Assembly: GCF_900129295.1 (NCBI RefSeq)
Contig: NZ_FQUU01000021.1
Coordinates: forward strand, 1-64,000
Length of the DNA stretch: 64,000 nucleotides
Direction of reading: 5' to 3'
DNA from: Flavisolibacter ginsengisoli DSM 18119
GTDB taxonomy: Bacteria > Bacteroidota > Bacteroidia > Chitinophagales > Chitinophagaceae
This document shows positions 44,184 through 54,339 of the stretch, one piece after another. Numbering within the stretch: the stretch's first letter is position 1; every line of letters begins with the position of its first letter. Both the position numbers and the translations under genes were made by a program. Below the pieces are notes generated by a model. It was not told the DNA's origin, ran no database searches, and saw only the letters and a program-made list of their open reading frames with translations.

Positions 44184-45089
44184 ATGTTGTCTGTTACGAT
44201 TTTAGGGAATAATTCCGCTGTGCCCGCATTCAACCGTCATCCTACCAGCCAGGTTGTTTCTCATGATGGGAATAATTACCTGGTAGATTGTGGTGAGGGG
44301 ACCCAGATACAAATGATAAAATATAAGATCCGCAGAGGAAAGATTTCTCACATTTTCATATCTCATTTACATGGCGATCATTATTTTGGATTAGTTGGTC
44401 TACTCAACACTTTTGGATTGCTTTCACATAAGCAGGATCTCCATGTTTATGGACCGGCCCCATTGCAACAGATCATTGAACTACAAATGGGGGTGGCAGA
44501 GACAATTCTTCCTTATAAACTTTATTTTCATACACTCACCAAAGGAGAAGAACTAGTGAATGATGAAAAGATAAGGATCAGTTGTTTCCCTACAACACAC
44601 CGGATTGAGTGTTATGGGTTTTTATTTGAAGAAAAGGAAGGGAAAAGAAAATTATTAATTGAAAAGGTTAGGAAATTAAATATTCCCGTAAGCTTTTATA
44701 CCAGCCTTCAAAATGGTCTGGATTATATTACCCCAAGGGGGCAAAGGATCAACAATGATGAAGTGACATCTGCACCGGAGAGAGGAAAGAAATATGCTTT
44801 TTGTGCCGACACTAAATATGATGAGAATATCATTCCGTACATAAATGGTGCGGACCTAGTTTATCATGAAACGACTTACCTGGACAATATGCGGGATAAA
44901 GCCTTAGAACGGTTTCATGCCACTACCAAACAAGCTGCAGAAATAGCCAGAAAAGCAAATGTGAGGAAATTACTTATTGGCCATTTTAGTTCTAAGTATA
45001 GCACCTTAGAGCAATTTGAACAAGAAGCAAGGGAAATCTTTGCTAATACAGAATTGGCTATAGAAGGCAACACCTATGAGGCCCACTAG
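44184..45089 (+). CDS. rnz: Ribonuclease Z
   Basis: A 301-residue metallo-beta-lactamase-fold tRNA 3' processing enzyme. SHLHGDHYFGL (60-70) carries Zn ligands H61, H63, D65, H66; further ligands lie in CADTKYD (about 211-217) and LIGHFSSKY near the C-terminus. The exosite insertion expected for RNase Z is present between about 140 and 200. Length matches the short, homodimeric form. It removes 3' trailers of tRNA precursors. Confidence 0.95.
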   Translation: MLSVTILGNNSAVPAFNRHPTSQVVSHDGNNYLVDCGEGTQIQMIKYKIRRGKISHIFISHLHGDHYFGLVGLLNTFGLLSHKQDLHVYGPAPLQQIIELQMGVAETILPYKLYFHTLTKGEELVNDEKIRISCFPTTHRIECYGFLFEEKEGKRKLLIEKVRKLNIPVSFYTSLQNGLDYITPRGQRINNDEVTSAPERGKKYAFCADTKYDENIIPYINGADLVYHETTYLDNMRDKALERFHATTKQAAEIARKANVRKLLIGHFSSKYSTLEQFEQEAREIFANTELAIEGNTYEAH

Positions 45090-45104
45090 GGAATATATCC
45101 TGAT

Positions 45105-46244
45105 TTATTTGGAATTGGTAAGCCACTTATAAAATAAAGGAAATTCTGCCCGCCAGGTGGCTTCGTTATGCTTTCCCTGCGCTCTTATAACTGTTTTCAT
45201 TTTCGCTTTTGAATATTTATGCATTTGCTCAAATACAGACAGCATATCAGGAACCATTGAATCACTTTCCTGCTGGCCGGCGAAAAAGTAAATCTTTCCT
45301 TTTATCTTTTTTGCCTTCTTAGGGTCAATATTCTTTAGTTGTGGAGTTATCCAGAAGGCAGGAGAAAAAACTCCCGCACCACCAAATTTCTTAGGGTACT
45401 TAATCAACGCATAAAAGGAGATCAAACCACCCATTGAACTTCCTGCAATGTAGTTATGAGATGCACACTTCCTCGTTCTGTAATGCTTATTGATATATGG
45501 CTGTAAGGTATTTACAAGGAAATCCAGGTACGCATCACCTTCTCCTTTCCCATATTTTTCCATGTCGTAAGGTGAATATTCATTGATCCGGTAGACAGGG
45601 TCATTGTCAACGCCCACTACAATCATTTCCTGTGATTTGTTTTTAAGTGTATCTAACGCCTCATCCACACCCCATTCTCCAAATCCGGAGGATGCTTCAT
45701 CAAAAACATTCTGCCCATCCTGCATATACAGAACCGGGTATTTTTTTCTTGAAGAAGAGTAGGAAGCCGGCAGGTAAATCCAGATCCTGCGCGTGCGGTT
45801 TAATTGAGGGATATAAGACGCCGAATCAATTATATGTACATTCTTACTAGTAGTATGTTCTCTTGGTTTTTTAGGAAAATGATCAGACCAATGTTCAATA
45901 CTTATATTCAATATTGTATCCCTGTCAACCAGGATCTTCCTGTTTTCAGAGGGAAATGCATGGTTGCCAGATTCAACTTTATCCCATGATCCTTTAGTTA
46001 TCTTAAATTCATAACTCCCGTTTTGCAATTCAATAGAAATGGTGGGGTGCCCGGAGTTTGTTTTAAATCTGTATTTCTCATTGCCTGGATTCCAGCCATT
46101 AAAAGACCCGGCAAGATATATTTCCTCTGAACCTTGGTGATAGGGGGGCAAATTGCTAATAATAAATGTTACTTTATGCTGTCCCCATAACTGAAAGCAC
46201 GAGAGTAACAAAACCAGGCTTACAGTGATCCTTATTTTCTTCAT
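45105..46244 (-). CDS. Secreted esterase with CBM48-like N-terminal domain
   Basis: A 379-residue exported hydrolase. A signal peptide (about 1-22) is followed by a beta-sandwich with AGSFNGWNPGN (45-55), the signature of glycogen-binding/CBM48 domains, and then a putative esterase domain (about 130-375) with GSSMGG (S270) and a C-terminal His (GKHNEATW). It resembles enterobactin-esterase (Fes)-type or feruloyl-esterase-type enzymes with an N-terminal sugar-binding-like domain. It starts 4 bases downstream of the dapA stop on the same strand, so it may be read through from dapA, although functional linkage is not evident. Substrate is unknown. Confidence 0.86.
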   Translation of the reverse strand: MKKIRITVSLVLLLSCFQLWGQHKVTFIISNLPPYHQGSEEIYLAGSFNGWNPGNEKYRFKTNSGHPTISIELQNGSYEFKITKGSWDKVESGNHAFPSENRKILVDRDTILNISIEHWSDHFPKKPREHTTSKNVHIIDSASYIPQLNRTRRIWIYLPASYSSSRKKYPVLYMQDGQNVFDEASSGFGEWGVDEALDTLKNKSQEMIVVGVDNDPVYRINEYSPYDMEKYGKGEGDAYLDFLVNTLQPYINKHYRTRKCASHNYIAGSSMGGLISFYALIKYPKKFGGAGVFSPAFWITPQLKNIDPKKAKKIKGKIYFFAGQQESDSMVPDMLSVFEQMHKYSKAKMKTVIRAQGKHNEATWRAEFPLFYKWLTNSK

Positions 46245-46248
46245 TCAA

Positions 46249-47136
46249 TCATTTCAGCTTTGGAAGATAATCACGGATCTGATTGTGAATGACAGGGCTT
46301 AGGGGAACAAGTGGAAGGCGTAAATAGTTTTCAATAATTCCCATTTCTGAAAGTACTGCTTTCACACCTGCCGGATTATTTTCAGCAAACAGCAGTTCGT
46401 AGCCCTTTAATAATTTATTATTTAAAACCCTGGCTGTTGTAAAGTCATCCTGAAGTGCAGCTTCAACCAGAGCTGACATATCTTTTGCAAAGCAATTGGC
46501 AGCGACACTTATAAGGCCACGCATACCACAGGCAATCTGGGCGAGGGCAAGGTTATCATCTCCACTTACAACCAAAAACTCCTGGGGTTTATCGCGCAAT
46601 ATTTGCAAACATTGGTTCATATTCCCGCTGGCTTCTTTGATGCCATGAATATTATCTACTTCATTGGCCAGGCGGATTGTAGTTTCAGCAGTAATATTAC
46701 TTCCCGTTCTTCCTGGCACATTGTAAAGAAGTATTGGTTTTGGAGAGGCGGCTGCTATTTCTTTATAGTGTTGAAATATTCCTTCCTGGGAAGGCTTGTT
46801 ATAATAAGGGCTCGCAGAAAGTACTGCAATAGCTTTTTCAAGCGGATAGGTTTCCAGATCGTTTATTACAGACCTGGTATCATTGCCTCCTATTCCCACC
46901 ACTACTGGTACACGCTCAGAAACTTTAGCATAGGTAAAATGAACGATCTCAATCTTTTCTTCCCTGGTTAATGTAGGTGTTTCACCGGTTGTACCTAGGG
47001 TAACCACATAATTCACCCCCTCTGTTATTACATAATCGATCAGTTTTTGCAAACTGTCAAAATCAACAGAGCCATCTTTTTTAAATGGTGTTACCAGTGC
47101 TACACCAGTTCCTTTTAATAGATCCCTTACTGACAT
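46249..47136 (-). CDS. dapA: 4-hydroxy-tetrahydrodipicolinate synthase
   Basis: A 295-residue class I aldolase of lysine and meso-diaminopimelate synthesis, condensing pyruvate with aspartate semialdehyde. Schiff-base Lys K167 is in IHGIKEASGN, Y138 in LLYNVPGRTG, and TLGTTGETPTL (46-56) holds the conserved Thr pair. It provides DAP for peptidoglycan. The next gene on the strand, an esterase, begins 4 bases after its stop. Confidence 0.96.
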   Translation of the reverse strand: MSVRDLLKGTGVALVTPFKKDGSVDFDSLQKLIDYVITEGVNYVVTLGTTGETPTLTREEKIEIVHFTYAKVSERVPVVVGIGGNDTRSVINDLETYPLEKAIAVLSASPYYNKPSQEGIFQHYKEIAAASPKPILLYNVPGRTGSNITAETTIRLANEVDNIHGIKEASGNMNQCLQILRDKPQEFLVVSGDDNLALAQIACGMRGLISVAANCFAKDMSALVEAALQDDFTTARVLNNKLLKGYELLFAENNPAGVKAVLSEMGIIENYLRLPLVPLSPVIHNQIRDYLPKLK

Positions 47137-47163
47137 ATTCTTCGAAGTAATTTAATTGAATGA

Positions 47164-48174
47164 TTAGTTAGTTTTTCCTTGTAATTGTGCAGGAGCGTTT
47201 TCGGAAACTTCTTGCCAGAAACCCATCTTCCCAAATTTTTCTATACGCTGATTGATCCGTTCTTCCGGAGGAATAGGTTTTAGTTCCTGTAACACTTTTA
47301 CCAGGTACTCTTTTAAGATTTGAGCAGCTTCCATGTAATCCCAGTGAGCGCCACCTGCAGGTTCCGGGATAATACCGTCTACTAATCCAAATTCCTTCAT
47401 ATTATTAGCTGTAAGCTTCAATTGTTCGGCAGCTAATTCCTTTTTATCCCAGCTGCGCCAGAGAATAGAACTGCAGCTTTCCGGTGAGATAACTGTATAC
47501 CAGGTATTCTCCATCATATAAACCCGGTCCCCAACACCAATACCTAAAGCTCCGCCTGAGGCTCCCTCACCAATGATAACACAGATCACAGGAACTTTTA
47601 AACGTATCATTTCGTAAATATTCCTGGCAATGGCTTCACCCTGGCCGCGTTCTTCAGCTTCAAGGCCCGGATAAGCACCAGGGGTATCGATCAGGGTAAT
47701 AATTGGTTTATTAAATTTTTCAGCCAACCTCATTAAGCGCAAAGCCTTTCTGTAACCTTCAGGATTAGCCATTCCAAAATTTCTTAATTGCCTTGTCTTG
47801 GTATTGATGCCTTTTTGTTGTCCAATGACCATAACTGTTTCACCTTCCAACATAGCAAATCCACCTATCATAGCCTTGTCATCTTTCACATTTCTGTCAC
47901 CAAACAATTCCACAAAGTTTGTGGTCATATTTTGTATATACTTCATTGTGTAAGGCCTGTCTGGATGCCTGCTTAACTGTACTTTTTGCCAGGCTGTAAG
48001 ATTTTGAGTTACTTCTTTTCTACGTTCCAGTATTTGTTGATCCAGTTTGCTGATCATTTCTGAGTAGTCGATCTTTTTATGCTCAGATGCATGTTTCAAC
48101 TTCTCTATCTCATCAATCAGGTCTTTTATAGGTTTCTCAAAATCAAGAAATTGTCTATTAGCGTTTGAAGGCAT
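47164..48174 (-). CDS. accA: Acetyl-CoA carboxylase carboxyltransferase subunit alpha
   Basis: A 336-residue alpha subunit of the carboxyltransferase that moves carboxyl from biotin to acetyl-CoA, the first step of fatty acid synthesis. [25 protein letters not shown] and [32 protein letters not shown] blocks are typical (both shortened here to names of the region: about 155-180 and 196-230). It needs AccD, not in this window, and the biotin parts AccB and AccC, which are encoded 4-6 kb to the right on the other strand. Confidence 0.95.
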   Translation of the reverse strand: MPSNANRQFLDFEKPIKDLIDEIEKLKHASEHKKIDYSEMISKLDQQILERRKEVTQNLTAWQKVQLSRHPDRPYTMKYIQNMTTNFVELFGDRNVKDDKAMIGGFAMLEGETVMVIGQQKGINTKTRQLRNFGMANPEGYRKALRLMRLAEKFNKPIITLIDTPGAYPGLEAEERGQGEAIARNIYEMIRLKVPVICVIIGEGASGGALGIGVGDRVYMMENTWYTVISPESCSSILWRSWDKKELAAEQLKLTANNMKEFGLVDGIIPEPAGGAHWDYMEAAQILKEYLVKVLQELKPIPPEERINQRIEKFGKMGFWQEVSENAPAQLQGKTN

Positions 48175-48290
48175 AAGTAAAAAGATTGGCGCTAAAATTA
48201 AGTAGGAATAAGGAAATTAAACAGGAAAATAAACCGGTGTGGCTGGAAGGTAAATTGCCAAACAGCAGGAGCACAGGGAAAATAACAGGA

Positions 48291-48800
48291 TTAATTGGTT
48301 TGATCTTTAAATGCTTCTATGATTTTTTCTATATCCATAGACCCTTCAAATACTTTGAGTAATTCTCCTTTTTTATCATAAAGGGCATGGAACGGAAGAT
48401 TATGAAAAGCATAAAAACCAGGTAATAATAAATATATGTCCTTACCAACTACAATATTTGCTTGCTCTTTTAATTTATAGTTTTCAACAAATTCATTCAT
48501 TTGCCATAATGGATGAAATGTCACCATTAGGATTTCAACATCTTTAAGCTGTGCTTTATGGGCCAATATTTCTTCCGTTTCATGCTGGCAATGACTGCAC
48601 TCCGGGCTAAAAATCATAACCAGAACAGGTTTTTTTGAAGGGACATCCTTTTTAGTATATATAGTAGTGCTGTCACCTAACAACACCTGTAAAGGCGGTA
48701 ATGAAGAAAATCTTTTATAAGGTGGAGTTATGGAGTCCTGTTGTGCAAAACCAGGTATTGTCAAACACAGGAGTAACAAATTAAAAATCCAGTTTTTCAT
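48291..48800 (-). CDS. Secreted thioredoxin-like (TlpA/redoxin-type) protein
   Basis: A 169-residue exported thioredoxin-fold protein: signal peptide (1-20, PGFAQ), then VMIFSPECSHCQHE with the redox pair C68-x-x-C71, and FHALYDKKGELLKVFEG as the later strands. In the cell envelope such proteins reduce or oxidise disulphides or deliver metal to apoproteins. The start is ATG 48800; the frame upstream overlaps the previous gene. It follows the kinase-like/barrel gene on the same strand with 43 bases between them, so the two may be cotranscribed. Confidence 0.85.
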   Translation of the reverse strand: MKNWIFNLLLLCLTIPGFAQQDSITPPYKRFSSLPPLQVLLGDSTTIYTKKDVPSKKPVLVMIFSPECSHCQHETEEILAHKAQLKDVEILMVTFHPLWQMNEFVENYKLKEQANIVVGKDIYLLLPGFYAFHNLPFHALYDKKGELLKVFEGSMDIEKIIEAFKDQTN

Positions 48801-48843
48801 ACCAGGGGTTATTAAAATTGAAGTTGCAAACATATAGCATATA

Positions 48844-51459
48844 TCAAAGAAACTTTCCAATCCTGATATTTGTGCGGGTTGTTTCTTCAGAAATTCCATA
48901 TGTTACAGCAATAGCGATCTTATCAAAAGGGGAAAGTATAATACCACCACCATAGCCGTAATGCCATTTCGAGGAGCTTTCTCCTGGTTGCCAGACCCGT
49001 CCCTCATCAAAAAAAGCTACCAGGCCCATTTTCCCACTAAACCAATAGCCTTTTACTTCAGGTAGCCACCGAAGTTCGTTTTGATCATAAAAAACTGACC
49101 TGCCATAAAAACGATATCGCCAAAAGCCCCGGAGGGTATAATAACCACCAAGCGTATTGTATTGATATGTATTAGGGTTTCCCGAAAGGGTGGAAGCCCC
49201 GGTTTTAATAGCTATTGAAAATGGTTTAAATAAAGGAAGATAAATATTTAACGCTGTACCTACTTTTAATATAGATTGATCTTGCTGACTAAGATTTTTT
49301 GTATAAGAGCCCCTAATTGTAAAGATTCCACCTTTTGTTGGAATGACCTTATTATTAGTCTTACTATAAGCATAACTTAATTGGCTTCCTGCAAAATGAT
49401 TGTAATTGAATTCGGATGAATTAACAAAACCCAGGTCTTTCGATGTAAAATGGTTTTTATCATCTATAACCTTTATACCATTATAAAAAAAGTCAAGGCG
49501 TACATTATGATGAATAAGAAACGTTTGGTCAATTCCAAAGCTTGCGTAAATATTTCTTAATCGAAAATAATGGTAAGATATTTCATTGGACCGTGGAACG
49601 GATTCATTGCCGATGCCAAAATAATTGAACCTGCGAACTTCATCATATCCTGCGTTCAGGTTAAAGTTCCATCTTCCTATTAACTCTGTAAAAATGCCAT
49701 TGTAATAGGGGTGAAGTGATTTTTCCACCAGGGAATAATTTAATCCAATGCTATGTTTGGCGCTAAAGCTGCCATCTCTTGCTTTATTCTTTGTAAAACT
49801 ATAATCTGCCCCAATGTAAAATCTGTAATAATTATTATAAAAAAAACTAGGTTTTAATCCCCTTGAGTTGTATTTAAAAATATCATACCTGTATGCATTA
49901 ACAGAGGGAAACCGGGAAAGATGGACTTTTGTTTCTGCCGATGTAACAATTTTATTTCCCGGGTTATCATAGAATTTTGTTTTGTGCCCCCATCCTTCCA
50001 CATAGGAAATATCCAGCATTGAATCATTTTCGGGCCCACCTCTGACGGTGATCTTGATACCCTTTTTGGCTACTCCCATAACCTGGAAAATATCGTTTCC
50101 TCCAACTCCATACAATCGGATCTCGTGTGTCTCTTTATTTAAAAATGTTCTTGAATAGATGGGTGCTTTGGTTTGTTCGCCATCCTTATTTATACGGTAA
50201 ATATTTACAGATGTTGAGTCATCATTGAGCCTGGTGACTTTGAATAATTCAGATTCTTTAGTTCCTGGTATCTCAATATTCCTGGATAGAAAAGTATAGT
50301 ATTCTTTTGCATACTTAGAAAGGTGATCTCTCCTTGTTTTGATCTTCCGGGATATTTCTTCTCCCGAAATGTCAAAGATCTCCTTTGGCATTTGCCTCAA
50401 AGCATTATCAATTACGGAATCTGTCAATTCTTTTTGTAATGCTGATGAGGCATCCAGCCAGGATACCATGGAAAGGCCGTTAGTAAATCTCTTATCTATT
50501 TCATAAGCCGGATAATTGTACCATTTTATGTTTTTTATTTCACCTTCAAAAGTTTGTAATTCCTTGAATTTTCCAAGTTTGACGATAAGATTAAGTAATA
50601 CGCCTTCAAATTTGGCAAAAGTTTGATCACGGTCTTTTGGAACGGGACGATAAACTTTATAGGTTCCACTATCAAATTTAGCCCACCTCCAGTTGTCTTC
50701 ATGCCTGCCCCAGTCGCCAATAAGCATATCAAACAGCCTTGTTTTTACATAAGCTTCCTGGTCCATGATATGATCATTTTCTTCCAGTACTTTCTGCATC
50801 ATTTTTTCTGTACTTACTATGTCTTCGGGCTCACCAAAGTTTTTCTGGCTAACCTGTGTTTCATCTGGTCGTTCTTCAAGCAGGCAAAGCATGTTAGCAA
50901 ATACGTCATTGTATTCACCCAATCTTTCATGATGTGGAACAATGTAATAATGTGGATTAGTATGATATATCCCAGCGGCATTTGCAAGAGATGGAACTGT
51001 TAAAGCTGCATACGGGTGATTGGTTGCAATTTGATCATTAGCCAGTTTTTCTACAAAAGTTCCCTGCACAATCTGTGGGAGGGCGCCCAGGTAGGTTTTA
51101 TTCACACTTCTTAGAACCCAATTTTTCCCATATGCATCTACCAGTCTTAAAGATTTGGTTTGACGACCGCCACCTTCTTTAACTGGCGTTAATCCTCCAT
51201 ACGCAGAATCCAGGTTTAGGATAGGAACAGTAATAATGGTGGTCCATTCCTTACGGTAATCCTTCCCCCACAACCATTGATGAAATGAACTTCTTTTATA
51301 TTCGGCTCCGGCCACAACTTTTTTGAAATAAGGTGATATGGAATCAACCAGGGTAGTGTACTGGGTAAAGCCCTTTGTGTTGAATAATACCAGGGCAAGA
51401 AAAAAAGAATAGGTAAACAGTTTAGAGTTTTTACACTCTGGAAAGCGCAAGGTCGACAT
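48844..51459 (-). CDS. Kinase-like domain fused to BamA/TamA-type outer-membrane barrel
   Basis: An 871-residue envelope protein. An N-terminal hydrophobic signal (about 14-32) is followed by a globular region (about 35-430) and a C-terminal 16-strand-type barrel (about 490-871) ending ETTRTNIRIGKFL, with TLGGYYTLRGFWRYRFYG (close to the BamA/Omp85 GxxxxRGF block). In the globular region, SLRLVDAYGKNWVLRSVNK resembles the kinase ATP-binding strand, FDMLIGDWGRHEDNWRW (243-259) resembles the catalytic loop of the HipA/PI3K/Fam20-like kinases (G-D-x-x-R-H-x-x-N) and PVPKDRDQTF (273-282) a metal site. Activity has not been shown for this protein. Related Bacteroidota proteins carry a metallophosphatase or similar domain in front of the same module. 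Confidence 0.75.
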   Translation of the reverse strand: MSTLRFPECKNSKLFTYSFFLALVLFNTKGFTQYTTLVDSISPYFKKVVAGAEYKRSSFHQWLWGKDYRKEWTTIITVPILNLDSAYGGLTPVKEGGGRQTKSLRLVDAYGKNWVLRSVNKTYLGALPQIVQGTFVEKLANDQIATNHPYAALTVPSLANAAGIYHTNPHYYIVPHHERLGEYNDVFANMLCLLEERPDETQVSQKNFGEPEDIVSTEKMMQKVLEENDHIMDQEAYVKTRLFDMLIGDWGRHEDNWRWAKFDSGTYKVYRPVPKDRDQTFAKFEGVLLNLIVKLGKFKELQTFEGEIKNIKWYNYPAYEIDKRFTNGLSMVSWLDASSALQKELTDSVIDNALRQMPKEIFDISGEEISRKIKTRRDHLSKYAKEYYTFLSRNIEIPGTKESELFKVTRLNDDSTSVNIYRINKDGEQTKAPIYSRTFLNKETHEIRLYGVGGNDIFQVMGVAKKGIKITVRGGPENDSMLDISYVEGWGHKTKFYDNPGNKIVTSAETKVHLSRFPSVNAYRYDIFKYNSRGLKPSFFYNNYYRFYIGADYSFTKNKARDGSFSAKHSIGLNYSLVEKSLHPYYNGIFTELIGRWNFNLNAGYDEVRRFNYFGIGNESVPRSNEISYHYFRLRNIYASFGIDQTFLIHHNVRLDFFYNGIKVIDDKNHFTSKDLGFVNSSEFNYNHFAGSQLSYAYSKTNNKVIPTKGGIFTIRGSYTKNLSQQDQSILKVGTALNIYLPLFKPFSIAIKTGASTLSGNPNTYQYNTLGGYYTLRGFWRYRFYGRSVFYDQNELRWLPEVKGYWFSGKMGLVAFFDEGRVWQPGESSSKWHYGYGGGIILSPFDKIAIAVTYGISEETTRTNIRIGKFL

Positions 51460-51537
51460 TTAAAAACAGGTCTTTAACACTTTGGGGTTAAAAAATGGTG
51501 CCAATTGATGTGTTATCGTTATAGAGTCTAATTTCCT

Positions 51538-51545
51538 TACTTTTG
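51538..51545 (+). promoter_or_regulatory. -7 box TACTTTTG of efp
   Basis: Exact TAnnTTTG match 32 bases upstream of the efp ATG; the leader would be about 27 bases. Confidence 0.5.
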
Positions 51546-51577
51546 CGACCTCTAAAGTTTTAAATCATAATCTATTT

Positions 51578-52144
51578 ATGGCATCTACAGCAGATATCAG
51601 CAGGGGTTTAATCATTAAACTTGAAGGCAGTCTTTATAAGGTGGTTGAATTTGGTGAAAATAAAACTGCCCGTGCAGCCGCGAAAGTGTGGGCTAAACTA
51701 ACAGGTGTGGACAATAATCGCAGTATTGAAAAGACCTGGAATAGTGGAGATACCATTTACCCCGTGCGTGTTGAAAGGAAAGAGTATCAGTATCTGTATA
51801 AGGATGATACAGGTTATAATTTTATGGATAATGAAACCTTTGAGCAGGTAGCCGTTGCAGAGAACCTGATTGATGCGCCCCAGTTCCTGAGAGATGGTGA
51901 CGCTGTTTCTGTATTATTCAATACGGAAACCGAAACGCCGATGAGTGTGGAACTTCCTGAAAAAGTTGTAGTAAGGGTCACTTACAGTGAACCAGGTTTA
52001 AGAGGGGATACTGCCACAAGGACGCTAAAGCCAGCAACTGTGGAAACCGGGGCTACTGTAATGGTTCCCTTATTTGTAAACGAAGGTGAATTGATCCGCG
52101 TTAACACCAAAAGCGGTGAATATGTTGAGCGGGTGAAGGAATAA
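51578..52144 (+). CDS. efp: Elongation factor P, atypical loop
   Basis: A 188-residue three-domain EF-P, which helps ribosomes through proline runs. The domains are typical (YNFMDNETFEQ, ELPEKVVVRVTYSEPGLRGDTA, GATVMVPLFVNEGELIRV at the usual places). The functional loop of domain I, KPGKG with a modified Lys in E. coli, is here GENKTARAAA (26-35), two residues longer and without P-G. The likely tip residue is R32 or K29. Modification, if any, must differ from EpmA/EpmB lysylation; the arginine-rhamnosyl EarP context is also absent in this window. It precedes accB and accC. Confidence 0.93.
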   Translation: MASTADISRGLIIKLEGSLYKVVEFGENKTARAAAKVWAKLTGVDNNRSIEKTWNSGDTIYPVRVERKEYQYLYKDDTGYNFMDNETFEQVAVAENLIDAPQFLRDGDAVSVLFNTETETPMSVELPEKVVVRVTYSEPGLRGDTATRTLKPATVETGATVMVPLFVNEGELIRVNTKSGEYVERVKE

Positions 52145-52382
52145 TCCATGTTGGGATAGTTGGAGAATACTGGAATTAAGTATATATCTTTTATAATTAG
52201 AAGAAAAGTCCTGGCAAACACAGGGCTTTTCCATTTAAAAATATAATAATAACTCCTTGCAAATCAAAACAACAGGATACAAGGGGTGATTTAAATTGTA
52301 ATATTCCTATCAAAAGACATTATCATTCAGATATCCTATCTTAGCCGCCTGTTTTAACCAAAATCAAATTAAATTGAAACAA

Positions 52383-52877
52383 ATGGATTTCAAGCAAATT
52401 CAGGAGTTGATCAATATGGTCAACGATTCGAATATTGGTGAAGTAACGATTGAACAGAAAGAATTCAAAATAACCATCCGGCAAAAGGAAGAGCAAATAA
52501 CACAATTGGTGACTGCTTCTTCTTCTATGAATTACCCTTCTTTACCCCAGCAAAATCAACCATTGCACCTGGGTAATTCAAATCCTGCACCTACTTCGGC
52601 TCCACAGGCTCCGGCTTCAACAAGTAACCCGGCAAATACAGTAACAATAAAAAGTCCTATGATAGGAACTTTTTATCGCCGTCCTTCTCCTGATAAACCA
52701 ATTTTTGTAGAAATTGGCGATGAAGTGACTCCTGGTAAAGTGGTTTGCATTATAGAAGCTATGAAGCTTTTTAACGAGATCGAAAGCGAGGTAAAGGGTA
52801 AAATAGTAAAAATATTGGTCGATGATGCGTCTCCTGTAGAATATGACCAGCCACTATTCCTGGTAGAACCCAGCTAA
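52383..52877 (+). CDS. accB: Biotin carboxyl carrier protein of acetyl-CoA carboxylase
   Basis: A 164-residue BCCP. The N-terminal helix MDFKQIQELINMVNDSN dimerises, a Pro/Ala-rich linker (about 55-80) follows, and the C-terminal biotinyl domain carries the biotinylated Lys in IIEAMKLFNEI. It carries the carboxyl group between AccC and AccA/AccD. The start is ATG 52383; an in-frame TTG nine bases earlier is possible. The gene is followed by accC after 71 bases. Confidence 0.95.
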   Translation: MDFKQIQELINMVNDSNIGEVTIEQKEFKITIRQKEEQITQLVTASSSMNYPSLPQQNQPLHLGNSNPAPTSAPQAPASTSNPANTVTIKSPMIGTFYRRPSPDKPIFVEIGDEVTPGKVVCIIEAMKLFNEIESEVKGKIVKILVDDASPVEYDQPLFLVEPS

Positions 52878-52948
52878 ATTTAGAAATCTGACATTATAAG
52901 AAATAATATACCGTCAAATTCTAAATTTCCAAATCAAATACATAAAGC

Positions 52949-54286
52949 GTGTTTAAAAAAATACTAATTGCCAATCGGGGAGAAATTGCTCTTCGTGTGA
53001 TCCGTACGTGTAGAGAGATGGGCATCAAAACAGTTGCCGTTTATTCCACTGCTGACAGGGACAGTTTACATGTAAAATTTGCAGACGAAGCTGTTTGTAT
53101 TGGGAAACCCCAAAGCAGTGATTCTTATTTAAATATACCCCATATTATGGCAGCGGTAGAGATCACCAATGCCGATGCTGTTCACCCGGGTTATGGCTTC
53201 CTGGCTGAAAATGCCAAGTTTTCCCAGATATGTTCTGATCATGGAATTAAGTTTATTGGGCCAACGGCAGATATGATAAATAAAATGGGAGATAAGATCA
53301 GTGCCAAGGAAACAATGATAAAGGCCGGAGTGCCTGTTATTCCCGGTAGTGATGGGTTATTATCCAGTTTGGAAGAAGCAATGAGTCTCGCGAAAGAGAT
53401 GGGGTATCCTGTTATATTAAAAGCTACTGCAGGTGGTGGTGGTAAGGGTATGCGTATTGTTTGGGAAGGTAGTGAAATGGAAAGGGCCTACAATACAGCT
53501 AAAGCTGAAGCCGGCGCTGCTTTCAAAAATGACGGCATATATATGGAGAAGTTCGTGGAAGAACCACGACATATAGAGATACAGGTGGCAGGTGACAGGT
53601 ATGGTACTATCTGTCATTTAAGTGAAAGAGACTGCTCCATTCAACGTCGTCACCAAAAATTGGTAGAAGAATCTCCTTCTCCTTTTATGACACCTGAACT
53701 CCGTTTTCAAATGGGAGAAGCAGCCAAGAAAGCGGCAAGTGCCATTAATTACGAAAGTGTTGGTACCATAGAGTTCCTGGTTGATAAGCACCGTAATTTC
53801 TATTTCATGGAAATGAACACCCGTATCCAGGTAGAGCATTGCGTTACTGAAGAGGTAATAAACTATGATCTTATAAAAGAGCAGATAAAAATAGCAATGG
53901 GTGAAAGAATTTCCGGTAGGGATTACGAACCTCAATTGCATGCTATAGAATGTCGGATTAATGCAGAAGATCCATATAATGACTTTAGGCCTTCGCCCGG
54001 AAAAATTACCGTATTACATCAACCCGGGGGTCACGGAGTACGTGTAGATAGCCATGTTTATGCTGGTTATGTTATTCCGCCATATTACGATTCAATGATA
54101 GGAAAATTGATAACGGTTGCCAGGACAAGGGAAGAGGCAATTGATACTATGTACCGTGCCTTAAGTGAATATGTGATTGAAGGCATCAAAACCACTATTC
54201 CTTTTCATTTGCAATTGATGCAGGATGAAAGATTCCGATCAGGGGATTTTAATACTAAATTCCTTGAAGGATTTAAACTACAATAA
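52949..54286 (+). CDS. accC: Biotin carboxylase (acetyl-CoA carboxylase)
   Basis: A 445-residue ATP-grasp enzyme that carboxylates BCCP-biotin. [20 protein letters not shown] is the conserved start, [14 protein letters not shown] (about 159-172) the ATP loop, and [10 protein letters not shown] (about 291-300) the catalytic Arg region. The start codon is GTG at 52949, with no nearby in-frame ATG. It forms the usual accB-accC row with efp upstream. Confidence 0.96.
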   Translation: MFKKILIANRGEIALRVIRTCREMGIKTVAVYSTADRDSLHVKFADEAVCIGKPQSSDSYLNIPHIMAAVEITNADAVHPGYGFLAENAKFSQICSDHGIKFIGPTADMINKMGDKISAKETMIKAGVPVIPGSDGLLSSLEEAMSLAKEMGYPVILKATAGGGGKGMRIVWEGSEMERAYNTAKAEAGAAFKNDGIYMEKFVEEPRHIEIQVAGDRYGTICHLSERDCSIQRRHQKLVEESPSPFMTPELRFQMGEAAKKAASAINYESVGTIEFLVDKHRNFYFMEMNTRIQVEHCVTEEVINYDLIKEQIKIAMGERISGRDYEPQLHAIECRINAEDPYNDFRPSPGKITVLHQPGGHGVRVDSHVYAGYVIPPYYDSMIGKLITVARTREEAIDTMYRALSEYVIEGIKTTIPFHLQLMQDERFRSGDFNTKFLEGFKLQ

Positions 54287-54293
54287 CATAAAT

Positions 54294-54319
54294 AAAAAAC
54301 CGGCTTATGCCGGTTTTTT
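54294..54319. terminator. Bidirectional terminator after accC
   Basis: AAAAAACCGGC (54294-54304) pairs perfectly with GCCGGTTTTTT (54309-54319) across TTAT; it lies between convergent genes. Confidence 0.93.
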
Positions 54320-54339
54320 ATTACAATATATTTTAAGCA

